64,000 nucleotides of DNA from Hydnum rufescens UP504 (taxonomy: Eukaryota > Basidiomycota > Agaricomycetes > Cantharellales > Hydnaceae). A model generated the notes under the pieces. The model saw only the letters and a list, made by a program, of their open reading frames with translations. It did no database searches and was not told the DNA's origin. Positions 11,001 to 22,902 of the stretch are shown here, one piece after another; position 1 is the first letter of the stretch, and each line of letters begins with the position of its first letter. A program made the translations under genes and the position numbers. Location: NCBI GenBank assembly GCA_014904985.1, contig MU128945.1:62001-126000 (forward strand), written 5' to 3'.

Positions 11001-13579
11001 ACAGTACCTGACCGCATCGGAAAAGTATCCTCGGCGGGACAGGGCCCAATAGGTGTGAATGAGGCACGCACAGGGACACGTGGAAACAGCCGCCCAAAAA
11101 TGAAATGTGGGGAGTGTCATCCTCTGCCGACATCGAGGAACCACAATTAGTGATTCTCATCATCCTAAGCAACGGATTGCGCTTGCATGATCAAGGAACA
11201 CATAACAAATGCAAAGCAAAGCACCTGCTCAAGTTGTCGGCTGTTATTCCATGGTTTGAATTTTTGTTTATATCCCGGCCCGCGTAGGCTCCCATAAAGG
11301 GGCTAATAGCATCAGTACTCAAAATTATTTCAAGGTCGGTTATGAATCTCATATTAAGTACGGCACAAATGTTTGGAAGAATCCAGTGTTTTTTTTTCTC
11401 CACCGTGTTGCAGACAGCTCTGACCGATCGAGAGTGGCATCTTAACAAAGCCGCTTCAATCAGATCTAGGATCCTTCCCAATATTGGCATGTGGGTCAAT
11501 CGCTCACGCAGCCAATGAGATTGATGCCATGTAAATGAAATTATTACCGACCGCATCCTTCTGACGTCCAAGTCGATTCCAATTCGCGGCAAAGGTTACT
11601 ACGATAGTCCGTGAGAAGTGACTTTCCGCACTCAAGAATTTGAAAGAATCGGAGCCGTTCTAATAGTAGAATCATCGCTCGCTAAGTCCCAAGCAAAGTT
11701 CTTCAACATCAACTCGCCCGCCCCCAGAAAATGGCATGCTACTTGACGACGAGATTGGGCCTCAATGAAATTTGACTAGCGGCCCCGACACCCCGTCACG
11801 AATCCGCGGGTCTATGGACGAATAACGTAGATAAACCTCATGTATGCAATGGATACCTGGACATTTCCTGGCCATATAGGAGGCGTTGGAATACACAAGA
11901 ATAATTCCCCATATGAGTAACTCTTAGTTAGGGGGATATTGAGGGAATGAAATTTCGGCTCGTAGCTCGATAAGATCGCTACCGCCAATGTGGCAGTGTA
12001 ACCCTACGTCTTATGGGAGCGTTAACACGAGCGATGAGAGATAGTGCCTAGGTAGAATGGGCTCAGAAGGTCTAGATCCCTTGTCGGGTACCCGATACCC
12101 TTAGCGAGGTCTAGCGACAGTATCCAGCAGTGAACGAAATAGAGGGCCTATCACAAAATTCACAGGATGCCAGAGTATGATATGAAGTAGCCTTGTCACC
12201 TGCATTCGGCAAGACTATGGGATGCGACACCTACCCCAGTTCAGTGTCCAGTATGGAGTATGCACTCACCAAAATTCTAGCGATGCTCTCTCCAAATTCG
12301 AAGAGACCCAAACATATCACCAGGGGCGAAATGAGAGACGTGGGAGATTGGATTTTGGAAACGGCACGTAAAAGGATGCATTATCTCGCATATGGTGAAG
12401 ATGCAGCATCCGCCGAATTTGTCGGCGGGGCAGAATCACACGCGACTACAATTTTAGGATTCACACGCACTGGCATATCCCGAATACCCCCCTACGCCCA
12501 CGGCGACAGGCTAGCGAAAATCATATGGGTATCCACACCGCATTTCCACGGAAGTGCCACACCTTGTTTTTAGTAAATTCTACCAGAACCATCCTAAAAT
12601 CCGTCAACCTCGGATCAAAGTGCCCGGGGGATCAGGGATCCTCCTTCCTACTGCGTCACCAAGCGGACGATGAATGTCCGAACACCGTTTCAGTATGGGT
12701 GCTAGTGTGGTTATGATATCGATGTGGTACACAGGACTCCGCCCCTGCGCGAGTTCTGAAATCGAATCCGAAGTCTGCCAAAAAAAAAAGCTTTCCGGAG
12801 ATCCTTTCCTCTCTCCGGGATTCGTCCAAGTTCGGGGCCCGATCGCGGACAATCTCCCCGGACTCGCCCCATGTCGGGTATGAAATGACCGGATCGGCCC
12901 GTCATCGGGTATCCCCGTCCTACCCACTGTGCAGTGTGCACGTGGATCATTCTGGTCTAGTCTGACCACCCACCACATGCATGTGTCTCCGTGAAGCACA
13001 CGGTTCCAAAATTTTCATGGTCCGAACCATATCGTCCTGTTTCATGGCCTACACCTGGTTTGGGGGTGCACGCTTCGTCTGGGACAACATGATCCGAGTT
13101 AGAGGTGTCTAACGGGATTTATCCTATTATTTCCGACCTCCGCCGAGTATGGATTTCCCGGATTCCCCCGTGTGCGCGCGGAATTGAAGGCGTGTGGCCC
13201 CTTCGGCTCATCCTAGGCAAAATAAACGGAAGCGTGTAATGAATTCGTGGTGGTGGCCAACCACCCTTTCTCTAGTGCTTGGACTGGAAGCTGCAGGTAG
13301 GTAGCAAGTCCTTGCCGGCGGCTGGTATACGCAACTGTGGCGCGAATTGAGTCATCTAATTCGGAAATCTCCGGTCAACTTAATTTAAAACCTGGTCTCA
13401 GTACATAACAAGATATCAACCCAAGGAAGGACAATTAAGCAACAAACACAAAAGAGAGGACATAGAATGAGCGCTGTCTGGGCAAGGTAGAAGGATCGTA
13501 GTCCACTAGATGGACTTTAAGAGTTACAGCCAGATCGCAGGAGGATGAAGGTGGGGATTTTAGGAGCCATTTCACGTTA
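8078..13579. other. 5.5 kb stretch without a supportable gene
   Basis: Open frames here reach at most about 130 codons (for example 12193-12573 + and 11191-11592 -). None resembles a known family and none can be joined by splicing into one that does. I see no transposase, reverse transcriptase or long terminal repeats. Short palindromic words such as gggtacccgataccc (about 12087) occur. It may be decayed mobile or duplicated DNA, or lineage-specific non-coding sequence. Confidence 0.45.
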
Positions 13580-15028
13580 CTATGTGTCGGAGTTTACAAG
13601 TACATGTTGGTGTACAACAATAGCGGCAGCGCGAGGAGAACTAGTAGGCATTGGTCCCCTAGGCCCGGGGTTTGCCAATGACCCGTTGTGGGGAGGTGGC
13701 TGGATGTGTACGACAGATTCGCTCTGCGCAAAGGGATGCCTGTAGGTACTGTCGGCGGTGGACTCGATGTCGGCATCAACTGTGAATTTCAGATCCTGTT
13801 CTCGTGTTTCCGTCCAGACCGCCGTTTTCATAGTGGAGTCGAGCTCATTGGATTTGGTAGAATTGCTCGATAAATCGCCAAGTTCGATGTTGTGCCGTTT
13901 CCCTCCGCTCCCTTGATGAATATTAGAGTGAGGGGGAGTGTTTCCAGAAGTCCGGCCCATGCTAACACCATTCGCGGATTCGTAGCCCATAAGCCGCCGG
14001 AAAACGGGAACCAAAACAGGAATGTTGGAGACTATGCTGGAGACACCGACTAATTGAGGGGAATGTGAGCCAAGGGGGGAGATGTAAAAGCTGTGAAGAC
14101 GAACCCATGACGGTCCCAGCCAATGCTGGGGCCCATCCACCCACGCGGAGCACCAACACGTCTTGGACAATGGAGACGATTGTGGTTAGCACACCTGCGG
14201 CAAAGATACCGTAGAGCCGATATTTCTGGGACTTTTTCAGGGAGGACCGGGACAGGAAAAAGAGGGGAATAGAGACCAATAACGCGTCACAAACGATGTC
14301 GGCTAAGATCGCGATTACGTTAGGTGGGCAGCAGGCGAACAACTAAAATAATTCATCAACTTACTGACGAGCTCAGTAAGGGCGATTTGCATGCCAAGAT
14401 TACATGAGGGAACCGGTTCGTCTTTCCATGCATGATCCTGTGACTCGCATACCCAAACGAACTGGGCACACAAGACGGTACAAATGATGACGAACAAGAC
14501 AATGCACCATTTTAAGAGCATTCTGATACGAGGAGTGGGTGCAATCCGGAGAATGGCGAGTAACATGGTCATCCGTGCACCGTACAACTAGTGCGCCGCG
14601 TTAAAGAAAATGTGATAGGACGAAGAGGATCGCCGAGCTCACTGAGATTTCCCATGCATATGCGCAGAGATAATAAAAGATAACACCCTGCATTCTTGTA
14701 AGGTGATACCCTGATCCCACAACCCTTTAATTAGAGGTGGTCCGGAGCGGATGATAAGAATGCATAGCTACACACCCGGTGGATTCGTAGAGAGCCAAAT
14801 CGTCGGGATGTAGAAGATGATCATGAGGGTGGTGAACGCGGCGACGGCGTCATCCCACCATAGCATATTCCATCGGTGTCGAATAAACAGACGAAAGATG
14901 GTAATGAGTAATGCTATAATGGGAAGAACCGTTGAGACGACTGTGAAAGGCAATTGGTCAAATTGGGATCGATGAGTTGGGAGCAAGGGGGGGGAAGAAT
15001 TACTCTGGTACGCGGAGAGCAGCGACAT
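13580..15028 (-). CDS. Seven-transmembrane fungal rhodopsin-like (PTH11-type) integral membrane protein
   Basis: Exons are 14776-15028, 14643-14710, 14365-14587, 14160-14302 and 13580-14125, giving about 410 residues. The protein has the hallmarks of the fungal rhodopsin-like family: a first membrane helix, a charged loop with WWDDAVA, the block FYYLCAYAWEIS, LYGARMTMLLAILRI, a Cys-containing loop, TDIVCDALLVSIPLFFL, and a last helix SSIVSNIPVLVPVFRRLMG. A hydrophilic cytoplasmic tail of about 120 residues follows. Some family members act as surface sensors; the ligand is unknown. The last intron is only 34 nt and is needed to reach the final helix in frame. The start is set at the Met of MSLLSAY; an upstream in-frame start is possible. 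Confidence 0.78.
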
Positions 15029-15614
15029 GGCCGAGAGAGAGGAGGGGGGGGGGTGGTATGAGTAGGGAGAAGGTCCTGGTCCTATATAGGTCGGAACCTG
15101 AGGCTTGGGTGCGCAGCTCCTAAAAATCTGAGCTAATCTGGTCAATTCATTTGCACGCGATCATTTACTGTAGCTGATTTTTCCTATTCGATCTGGCGAT
15201 AGAATTGCTCACTTTTCGAGAGAACATTATCTCACGCCGCCTGGTGGACATGGATTTGGGAAATAAGTGCCATGAGGGAGCGTGGAGACGGTATCATGGC
15301 TCCGGCACACTTGTCGGTGAGCGCGGCACCTTGTAGGGAGCTGGATCTGACCTTCCTCGTGGCCTATGTCAGGGATAGCGTCGGGGTCGTCGCAGAGTCT
15401 TGCCATGTGTCCGCGGCATTTCGCGTGTATTGAATATCCCGGCTCAGTATCTGCTCGGGCCCCTGGATTACGAATATTATCGTTACTTTCCCAGGTGCCT
15501 TGCCAGTCCATGGAAGGCACGAAATGGAAAGACCGAAACGGTTAGTCCAGCCCGGCTTGGAGACCTTTTAGGTTCTTACCTACAACGGTCCTCTATTCCC
15601 TTCTCACCTCTACC
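15029..15614. other. Shared upstream region of the 7TM protein and permease genes
   Basis: These 586 bp lie between divergent starts at 15028 and 15615. I see no gene. A C-run of about 10 bases (G on the + strand) lies near 15044. Promoters of both genes are expected here, but no element is assignable. Confidence 0.4.
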
Positions 15615-17654
15615 ATGTCTGTCAAATCCCACTCAGATATCGAGAAGGTTGCGACCTTGGAGGAGTCGGGCAGCATCCTCGGGGTCCCGTCCTCTGCCTT
15701 GAAGTGGCACCAACGCCTCCGCAATGTCGGGGTTGAATCCAGAGGTTCATCGCCTTTCCTCCAGAAGCTGGTATGCTTACTCACTACCCACCCCCATAGG
15801 AATCCGTCCGATAGCCATGGAGGACCGGACAGACGGACAGTACAACAGGATTCTCTTCCTGTGGATTGCGATGAGCTTCAATCTCCTACCGTACGTCGCA
15901 ATTGCTTCCGATCGCGGCCACCGTTCTTACCAAGACTGCCATGGTAGCTTCTCCGCAGGCACTCTAGGACCTATCGCCTTCGGTCTCAGCGTCAGGGATA
16001 GTTGCCTGGTCATCCTGTTCTTTAATGTCCTCTGCTGTATTCCTCCGGCCTATTTGTTAGTGACACATCCCATCACGTCCATCACCCATTATTGACTCTC
16101 GCGTTCCAGCTGTACATGGGGACCGAAGATGGGAATGCGCCAAATGATACAGGCCCGTTTTAGCTTTGGGTATGTGCGATATGTGCCTCTTCCCGATCTT
16201 AGTCTCCCATCCTGACCTCTCCCTCAGAAAATTCGGTGTCCTCCTCCCTGTCGTCCTCAATCTTATTGGGATGATAGGTTTCTGCATATTGTCATGCATT
16301 CTTGGTGGGCAGACATTGGCCGCAGTCGCCGATTATCATCTCTCCTGGAGGCAAGGAATCCCGTCATTGACGTTACGTGCCCTGACCCTTAAATCCTCTC
16401 CGCAGTGTTGGGGTTGTGATTATTTCCCTTGTCTCCCTACTTGTCTCGTTTATGGGGTACACCGTTTTGCATTGGTTGGTCCGCATGCCATAGTCCACTC
16501 GAATCCCCACTGAATCCTTTGTATTGTCTCTAGGTACGAACGCTTGTCATGGGCACCTGTAATCATTGCAGTTTTGGTTGCCCTTGGAACCGGTGGGAAA
16601 CACCTCAGTAATCCCACACCTGCAGCGCCAGCCACGGCTCAGGCCGTGCTGTCTTTTGCCTCTGTTATGGCCGGGTTTGTTCTCACCTGGTCACCATTAA
16701 GTTCAGATTTTACTTGTTACATGCGCCCAGAAGCTCCCAGGTAAGTCCTAATTTCTCATCTGACTTCTCTATTTTCGCTCATAATTGCATGGCAGTCATC
16801 GTATTTTCATTTACTCTTACGTTGGGCTACTGTTCCCGGTGGTAAGGGTGTTCATACTTACGTTGGAATGGATACTCATATTCTCTCTCCCCACCTAGGT
16901 TACCCTGCAATGCCTCGGAGCCGCCGTCGCTGCTTGTCTGGGTTCGTGGATCCGGTTATCCATGTGGGCAACCAATTCATATTTTTATCCAGGGAATGTC
17001 GCCTCTTGGCAAGACGGATACGATCAGGGATCTGTCGGCGGGCTCCTGGCCGCAATGCTGGCTCCGGCACATGGTTTTGGCAAATTCTTGGTCGTCCTCC
17101 TAAGTCTCGGTCTCGTCGGCAATGTCGCCGCCACCTTTTACTCCGTCTCCCTCAACTTCCAGATGCTAATGCCATTCCTGATCGTTGTCCCTCGTTATAT
17201 CTTTTCAATCATCGCCACGGCTATGTACGTTGCTTTTCCCGGGTTAAGCGCAGATATCCTCACTGAAAGATTCCCTAGTGTCATTCCACTCTCTATTGTT
17301 GGCGCCCACCACTTTTATGCCACTCTTAACAATTTCCTGGCCTTGATTGGATATTGGGCATCCGCATTCACCATCATCATCCTCGAGGAACATTTTATTT
17401 TCCGCGGCGGCAAAGCCAGCTCCTACGATATATCCACGTGGAATACGGCCCGCGAACTTCCAACAGGGATTGCTTCCCTTGGTGCAGGTCTCCTTTCTCT
17501 GGGTCTTGTGGTCCCCAGCATAGACCAGGTGTGGTTTGTCGGCCCCATCGCTAAGCATCACAGGAGACATTGGGTTTGAACTGGCATGGGCTGTCACGAT
17601 GGTCCTTTACCCACCTTCCGTTGGTTAGAGATTCGCCTCAGGCAAAAAGTGTAA
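15615..17654 (+). CDS. NCS1 purine-cytosine permease (FCY2/FCY21 type)
   Basis: A plasma-membrane symporter for cytosine and purines. Exons are 15615-15744, 15800-15890, 15948-16055, 16110-16169, 16228-16350, 16406-16474, 16534-16740, 16796-16841 and 16899-17654, about 529 residues. Signature pieces are GVESRGIRPIAMEDRTD, LLPFSAGTLGPIAFGLS, YFCTWGPKMGMRQM, SWSVGVVIISLVSLLVSFMG and ASVMAGFVLTWSPLSSDFTCYM. Intron 5 (16351-16405) uses a GC donor (GGAG then GCAAGG). Near the end the conserved block runs out of frame: VWFVGPIAKH, then a shift near 17565, GDIGFELAW, and a shift back near 17613 before RWLEIRLRQKV. Read literally the frame stops at 17579. The two shifts compensate, so the gene may be intact with two base errors. 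Confidence 0.88.
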
Positions 17655-18252
17655 TGTTTTTTTTTGGCTTCTGGACCAGTGTTGTCGTCCTCGATACAAC
17701 ACTCATGTGTGCAATGTAACGATTGTAATCTCAATGTTTTTTGAGGGTTCCTTGGATCAAACGAATGGTTTCATTTGTCTACTGTGCATGTGCACCAGAA
17801 CCTCTGACCGCTCATTCTGCCATTGGCACAGAGATGGTCTCTGCGGGCTCAATTTCCTGAAGCTGGACCTGGTCTGCTTGTATCTAACAAGAAGTTAGGG
17901 CATTTTTTCCCCTGCAGGATGAAAAAGGATGTGCAATATTCAAATAATAGAAGTCGATCAAGTTTTGAGGTCCAGTCTGATATTTTAGTGTTGCCAAAGA
18001 CTTGGGCTTGAGCCGACTCGAGCCCGAGCGAAGTCCTCTTTTGTTGAAAGGACTTAATCCGGACTCAGCCTAACTATTTAATATATTACAAGTTATTGGC
18101 TCAGTCAGAGTCGAGTGGTCGTGGCAACACTACAGAGTCTGAATCGATCAACTTGCTTCCGAGGGCTGAAGTAATCAAGACCATGATTGATCCCAGATGG
18201 AATTGTGAACAAACTTTGAGCACTAGTACTCCTCTACGAACTCTTATCAGAG
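17655..18252. other. Intergenic region before the P450 gene
   Basis: About 600 bp with no recognisable gene. It contains short direct and inverted words around gactcgagcccgag (about 18014) and agtcagagtcgagtgg (about 18104). It should hold the permease 3' end and the P450 promoter. Confidence 0.35.
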
Positions 18253-20574
18253 ATGGGATCCATCCAGTCAGTAATAGCTGTCTTAGTTGCCCTTGCGGCT
18301 GTCCTTGTGTATGCTCGCTTTCGTCGCGCTTCCCGATCTCCCCTGCCGCCTGGTCCATCTGGAGAGCCTATCTTCGGTCATCTGCGGATCATTCCTGCCA
18401 GTAATCCAGAACGTGCTTATCAGAACTGGTCTCGCGACTTCAATAGTGAGGACCATAACATTCCACCGTTATCTCTTCCACAACACGAGTTTTCATTTCG
18501 CAGGCGATGTTATCCACTTTAATGTCCTCAATCAAGAGATCATAGTACTGAACAGTGCCAAGGCTGCTGTTGATCTGCTAGACAAAAGGGGCGGGAACTA
18601 TTGCGACAGGCCCAATTTCACTCTCTTCGAGACGTAAGTTCCCAGGATTATCGATATTCGCATGCCCAAATATTTCCTGATTTCTCTTAGTATGGGCTGG
18701 AAATATACTCTCACATTTCTTCGATGGGGCCCCCATTTCCAAAAGCATCGCAAACTCCTTCAAGGCTACTTCACGAAGCGCAACGTCGAGGCCTTCCGTG
18801 AATTACAGGTTTCAGAAGCACGTATCCTCGTCAAGAATCTCATCGAAAAGCCCGAAGCCTATGGCAACCTCATCCGCAGGTTTAACGTGCCTGTCCTTAC
18901 GCAATCCGTCAAGTTTAAGTGACACCTCTTATCGTAGGTTTGCGTCCGCAATCGTTATGGGCATTGCGTTCGGCTACCGAATCACGTCAGATCAGGACCG
19001 TTATGTCCAAATTGGTGCTGATGCCTCCTATGCGATCAGCCATGCTGGTGCCCCCGGTGGGACTCCAGTTGATTTTTTCCCACTGCGTGAGTCCCAAGCG
19101 TTTTCAAATACGAAGACAGGATTCTTATTTGCCGATATCTACAGTCAGGCACCTACCAGATTGGCTTCCGCGCCCCTCGTCTCTCAAGTTTGCTCGCAAA
19201 TGGCGTTGGGCGATTGAGCAACTATATGAAGTCCCCTTTGCCGCTGTTCAGGAGCAGATGGTGCGTTCTAGATGTTCGATATGATCCCATTCATCATTCA
19301 TGTTTCTCTGTGTCATAGCGTCAAGGAACCGCGCCTCCATCATTTATCCTCCCCCTTTTGGAAGATGTCAACGCTTGCGCCGAAAAAGGCATCGACCCGG
19401 ATATGAAGCCGGCTGACATAAAGGGTGCTGCTGGTGCCATTTACATTGGTAGGCAATATAAAAAAATCCAGAAGCGATGAGGACTCACTACTTATGGTCA
19501 TTGAATACGAAGCTGGCCAAGATACGGTGGGCACGCCTTTTGGGCGATTAAAAAACAGTTGATAACGATTGGTTCCTATCTGTAGACCTGGGCAACCCTG
19601 ACCGTCTTTCTGTTGAACATGGTCCTTCATCCTGCGGTTCAGCTCAAGGCGCAGAATGAATTGGACTCCATCCTCGGCTTTGACAGATTACCCACCCTCG
19701 AAGACCGTGTTTCACTCCCTTATATCGAACGTGTATTACAGGAGACTTTCAGGCACGCACCCTCTGGGTTCTTTTTCTCTCGATTTCCCCTGAAGCTGTT
19801 TTCATTCTCAGATGGCATCCTGTATCTCCACTGGGTAAGGGTTCGGATTTATTCGCGCGGAACCTTCCTCCAATGGGCAAACTCCACAGGTGTGCCTCAC
19901 AAGTCCCTGGACGACGATATTTATCAAGGAATGTTCATCCCCAAAGTCAGTCAACATCCTATCTCGATGGGATCATCATTCTCACGACCATTTTTGTTCT
20001 AGGGGTCACTCGTATTTGCGAATGCCTTGTCTGTTGTTTCGTGAGCAACTTCCGAGCGCCAGCTTCCTGAATCATATTCTTCCATAGGAGTATGTGTCAC
20101 GATGAGGCGATTTATAAGGAGCCCACGCTGTTCAATCCGGATCGGTATGCTCCCATATCCGAGGGTGGAAACGGCGAGCCACTTCCTGTTGGCCATTTCG
20201 GGTTTGGCCGCAGGTGGGCTCGCTTCTGGATTGGGCCTGGGCCCCCGGCACGTCAATTGACTTTGCAATCTCCATTTAGAATATGTGTCGGACGTCACCT
20301 AGCGGAATCGACACTATGGATTGCTATCGCAACCATCTTGGCGACCTTGGCGATAGGGAAGGAGATTGGTCCTGATGGCAAAGAAATCCCTCCAAATCTT
20401 GCATTCACTGCGGGCTTGACCAGGTGGGAGCCCCTTTTCAGTGGATGCCAGTGGGCACAGGATAAATTCCTGATCTTTGATTCTAGTCATCCAGAGGCTT
20501 TCAAGTGTACCATTCGAGCCCGCTCAAAGCACGCCGAAGCCGTGGTAATGAGCGCAGTGGCCGCTGCGGGTTAA
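18253..20574 (+). CDS. Cytochrome P450 monooxygenase
   Basis: An ER-anchored haem-thiolate oxygenase. Thirteen exons give exactly 537 residues: 18253-18445, 18504-18633, 18691-18879, 18938-19086, 19145-19260, 19319-19448, 19513-19526, 19586-19752, 19812-19834, 19890-19945, 20003-20028, 20088-20213 and 20280-20574. An N-terminal membrane helix is followed by the hinge SPLPPGPSGEPIFG. The I-helix AGQDTTWATL is spread over three exons, one only 14 nt. Then come ERVLQETFRW (ExxR) and the haem loop FGFGRRICVGRHLA. Intron 8 (19753-19811) reads best with a GC donor; a GT donor four codons later would insert HAPSG into a conserved block. It resembles Agaricomycete OrdA-like P450s; the substrate is unknown and no biosynthetic partners lie nearby. 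Confidence 0.9.
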
Positions 20575-21480
20575 TCGTCTTACTGCTTGCTGCTTGCTGT
20601 ACCACCAGATGACAATGATGATGAAATAAGTATCAACAGTATACCGTGCCATACCCCGCCTGCACGGATTAACATTTTCATCCTGAGGACCTGAGAGTAG
20701 GGGAACGAACTCTGATAGGTATTTAGAGCGTCCCGGGAATTTTGGCGATTTTTACCCCGCACGCCTCTCGGTAATTTCGGAGAAATTTTTAGTCGTGACT
20801 GAGGTATATGGTAAAGCATGAAACGCAAAGTTCGGTGAAATTAGCGGGGGCCAAAAACCATGAAAGTGGGGAGGATGGCCAGCACGTTGCATAATCAGGT
20901 GTGGAGGTCAAAATTACCGTCAAACACCACCAAAATTCCCCCCGGGCGGGTCGGGGGTCCTGACTTAGGCAGCCCCCTTCAGGATTGCTAGACCCAGAAC
21001 TGCAAGCCCAGTAATGTATGCTGTAGTCGCACTCAACTAGCAAAGAAATTTTGTAACGTGACACCGGCGCAGGTTATAGTAAAGGAAAGGACGTGTGACA
21101 CTAGCAGAGTGACGGGCCACAGGGCCACGGCACGTACGATGTACCGTGACATTGTGACATACGTAGCAGATAGCTCCCTTGTTTTTCAGGCTCTCCGCCA
21201 ATTCTTCAGGCGTGTGACATCCTAGGGCAGGTAGCGAACCTCCTCCCCCCGAGATGTGACAGGGTTGCTATCGGTTCTAACAACTTTTTCGCAGCTGCGA
21301 CCTCAGACTTCGTTAGACTTAGTGCGACTACAGTGATTACTGTATCTTAGTGGGTGTGGCTGAGGTGGCAGGGCCAATGCCACCGTGTGCTTTGATCTGT
21401 TTAGAAGTGTATGGCCCGCTTACGTACTCGAAATTGAAGTCATCTGTGTATTCGGGAGTCGCCGTCGTTCCCTCGCCATC
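20575..21480. promoter_or_regulatory. Upstream region of the universal stress protein gene with clustered GTGACA words
   Basis: No gene is seen in these 906 bp. The word GTGACA occurs six times between about 21056 and 21258, three as TGTGACA. This could be a stress-responsive cis element or chance in repetitive sequence; no factor is assigned. Confidence 0.35.
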
Positions 21481-22609
21481 ATGTCCTCTCCTCCGTCTGT
21501 CATTTGCCCATCACCCCCGCTCCGTCCAGCTCTAAAACGGGAGTCTCTGAAATCGCCGGCTCCTACGCCCGTCCACCTGGAACCGCCCAGCTTGACACCC
21601 CCTGTCCAGTCCACCGGTGTCCATTTGGTCAAGGTTCCCACATCGGTGTCACTCACCCCAGGCTATACAAATAAAGTTTCCTTTGACACTTTCGAGAACT
21701 CTGCCACCACAGCCCCAAGCGATGCGGCGATGTTCAGCTTCACTTTGCAGGTACGTCTACCGAGTCATTTCCACAAGTGGACGACTGACTCGGGGGTCTT
21801 CTCATCCCCTAGGCCACTTCTGAAGGATATCAAAGAGACCGGAACACGCGAGTTTATTTATGTGCTGCCAGTGCCGATGTCTCTGGCTCTGAAGCTCTCG
21901 ATTGGACGATGGAGTCGTTAGTACAGGATGGGGATGAGCTTATTGTTGTCCGGGGATTCGATGCGGACGACTTGTGTTTGTTCCTGTCTCTCTATTCTAT
22001 TATTATCCCTAAATGTTAACCACTGCAGCCTTTAGTAAAAGAAACCCACGAGGAATTGCGAGACGAAGCGCGAGATTTGATGAAGACTATACTTGAGAAG
22101 AATTCAGTCTATAAAGGACGGAGTGTAAGTAGTGGATCGGCCCTTAGTCATATGGTCAATTCTCACTTTTCATTCAGCTTTCGGTGATTGTAGAGTTTAT
22201 GGCGGGACGCATCACTGAAACGATTGAACGCTTGATTGCACTCTACCGGCCAGACTCCTTGGTTGTTGGTTCTCGAGGATCCCGGAGTACTCTCATGACG
22301 TGGAGTGCAGTCTTTGGGGCTCCGGGGATGGGCAGTGTCTCGAGGTTGGCTTGCTGGTCGGATTACCTTCCTGATTCTGATTTCATAATGATAATTTCTT
22401 TTAGGTATTGTGTCAGTCATTCCCCAGTGCCAGTTATAGTTGTGCAGTGAGTCCCAAGCTCCGCGTTTATCCGTTCTTGCTCACCGCCCTTCACCGTTTC
22501 GTGCAGACCAGAGCGAAATGTGCGCAAGTCGATAGAAAAGCGGCGCGCAGATCCAAAGCGACACGCTGAATTCACAGAGTGCGCACCTGTCTCTGATTCT
22601 CTCTTATAG
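21481..22609 (+). CDS. Universal stress protein (UspA) domain protein
   Basis: Exons are 21481-21750, 21813-21975, 22036-22124, 22178-22344, 22405-22446 and 22507-22609, giving 277 residues. A Pro/Ser-rich leader of about 90 residues precedes an alpha/beta UspA domain. The domain holds RVYLCAASADVSGSEALDW, DELIVVRGFDADD, the helix ELRDEARDLMKTI, ITETIERLIALYRPDSLVVG, and the nucleotide-binding end GSRGSR, GMGSVSRYCVSHSPVPVIVV. The Lys/Arg-rich tail is typical of the fungal version. UspA proteins bind ATP or AMP and act in stress survival; the exact role here is unknown. The junction between exons 2 and 3 is the least certain; the chosen sites keep the helix intact. The gene faces UBP14 tail to tail, 293 bp away. 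Confidence 0.85.
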
Positions 22610-22902
22610 TTCTCACATCTTATTGGTATTCTATTCCCAAGGTTGCTTCGACCTCGGGGCGATGCCTCAATCTGACGACCTCTATACAATCCTTGGTCCT
22701 GCGCGCCCTGATTCAAACTCTTCCTGACAATTCTTTCCCTTTGGCCGTTTCCTTGTTCCATTATCCGGGGACTGATCATCATTTGTGTACCCTATTCTTC
22801 GTGTTCATGTGTCCTCTCGATTGTCTCTGGTGCATTCTCTGTTCCTATACCTGTGCGTTACAATTTATACCCCAGTCTATCATCTGTGCTTGGACATCCT
22901 CC

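Noticed and set aside
15615..22609. Secondary-metabolite cluster (permease, P450, 7TM protein, stress protein)
   Set aside because: No synthase or other backbone enzyme is present, and the neighbours are housekeeping genes.
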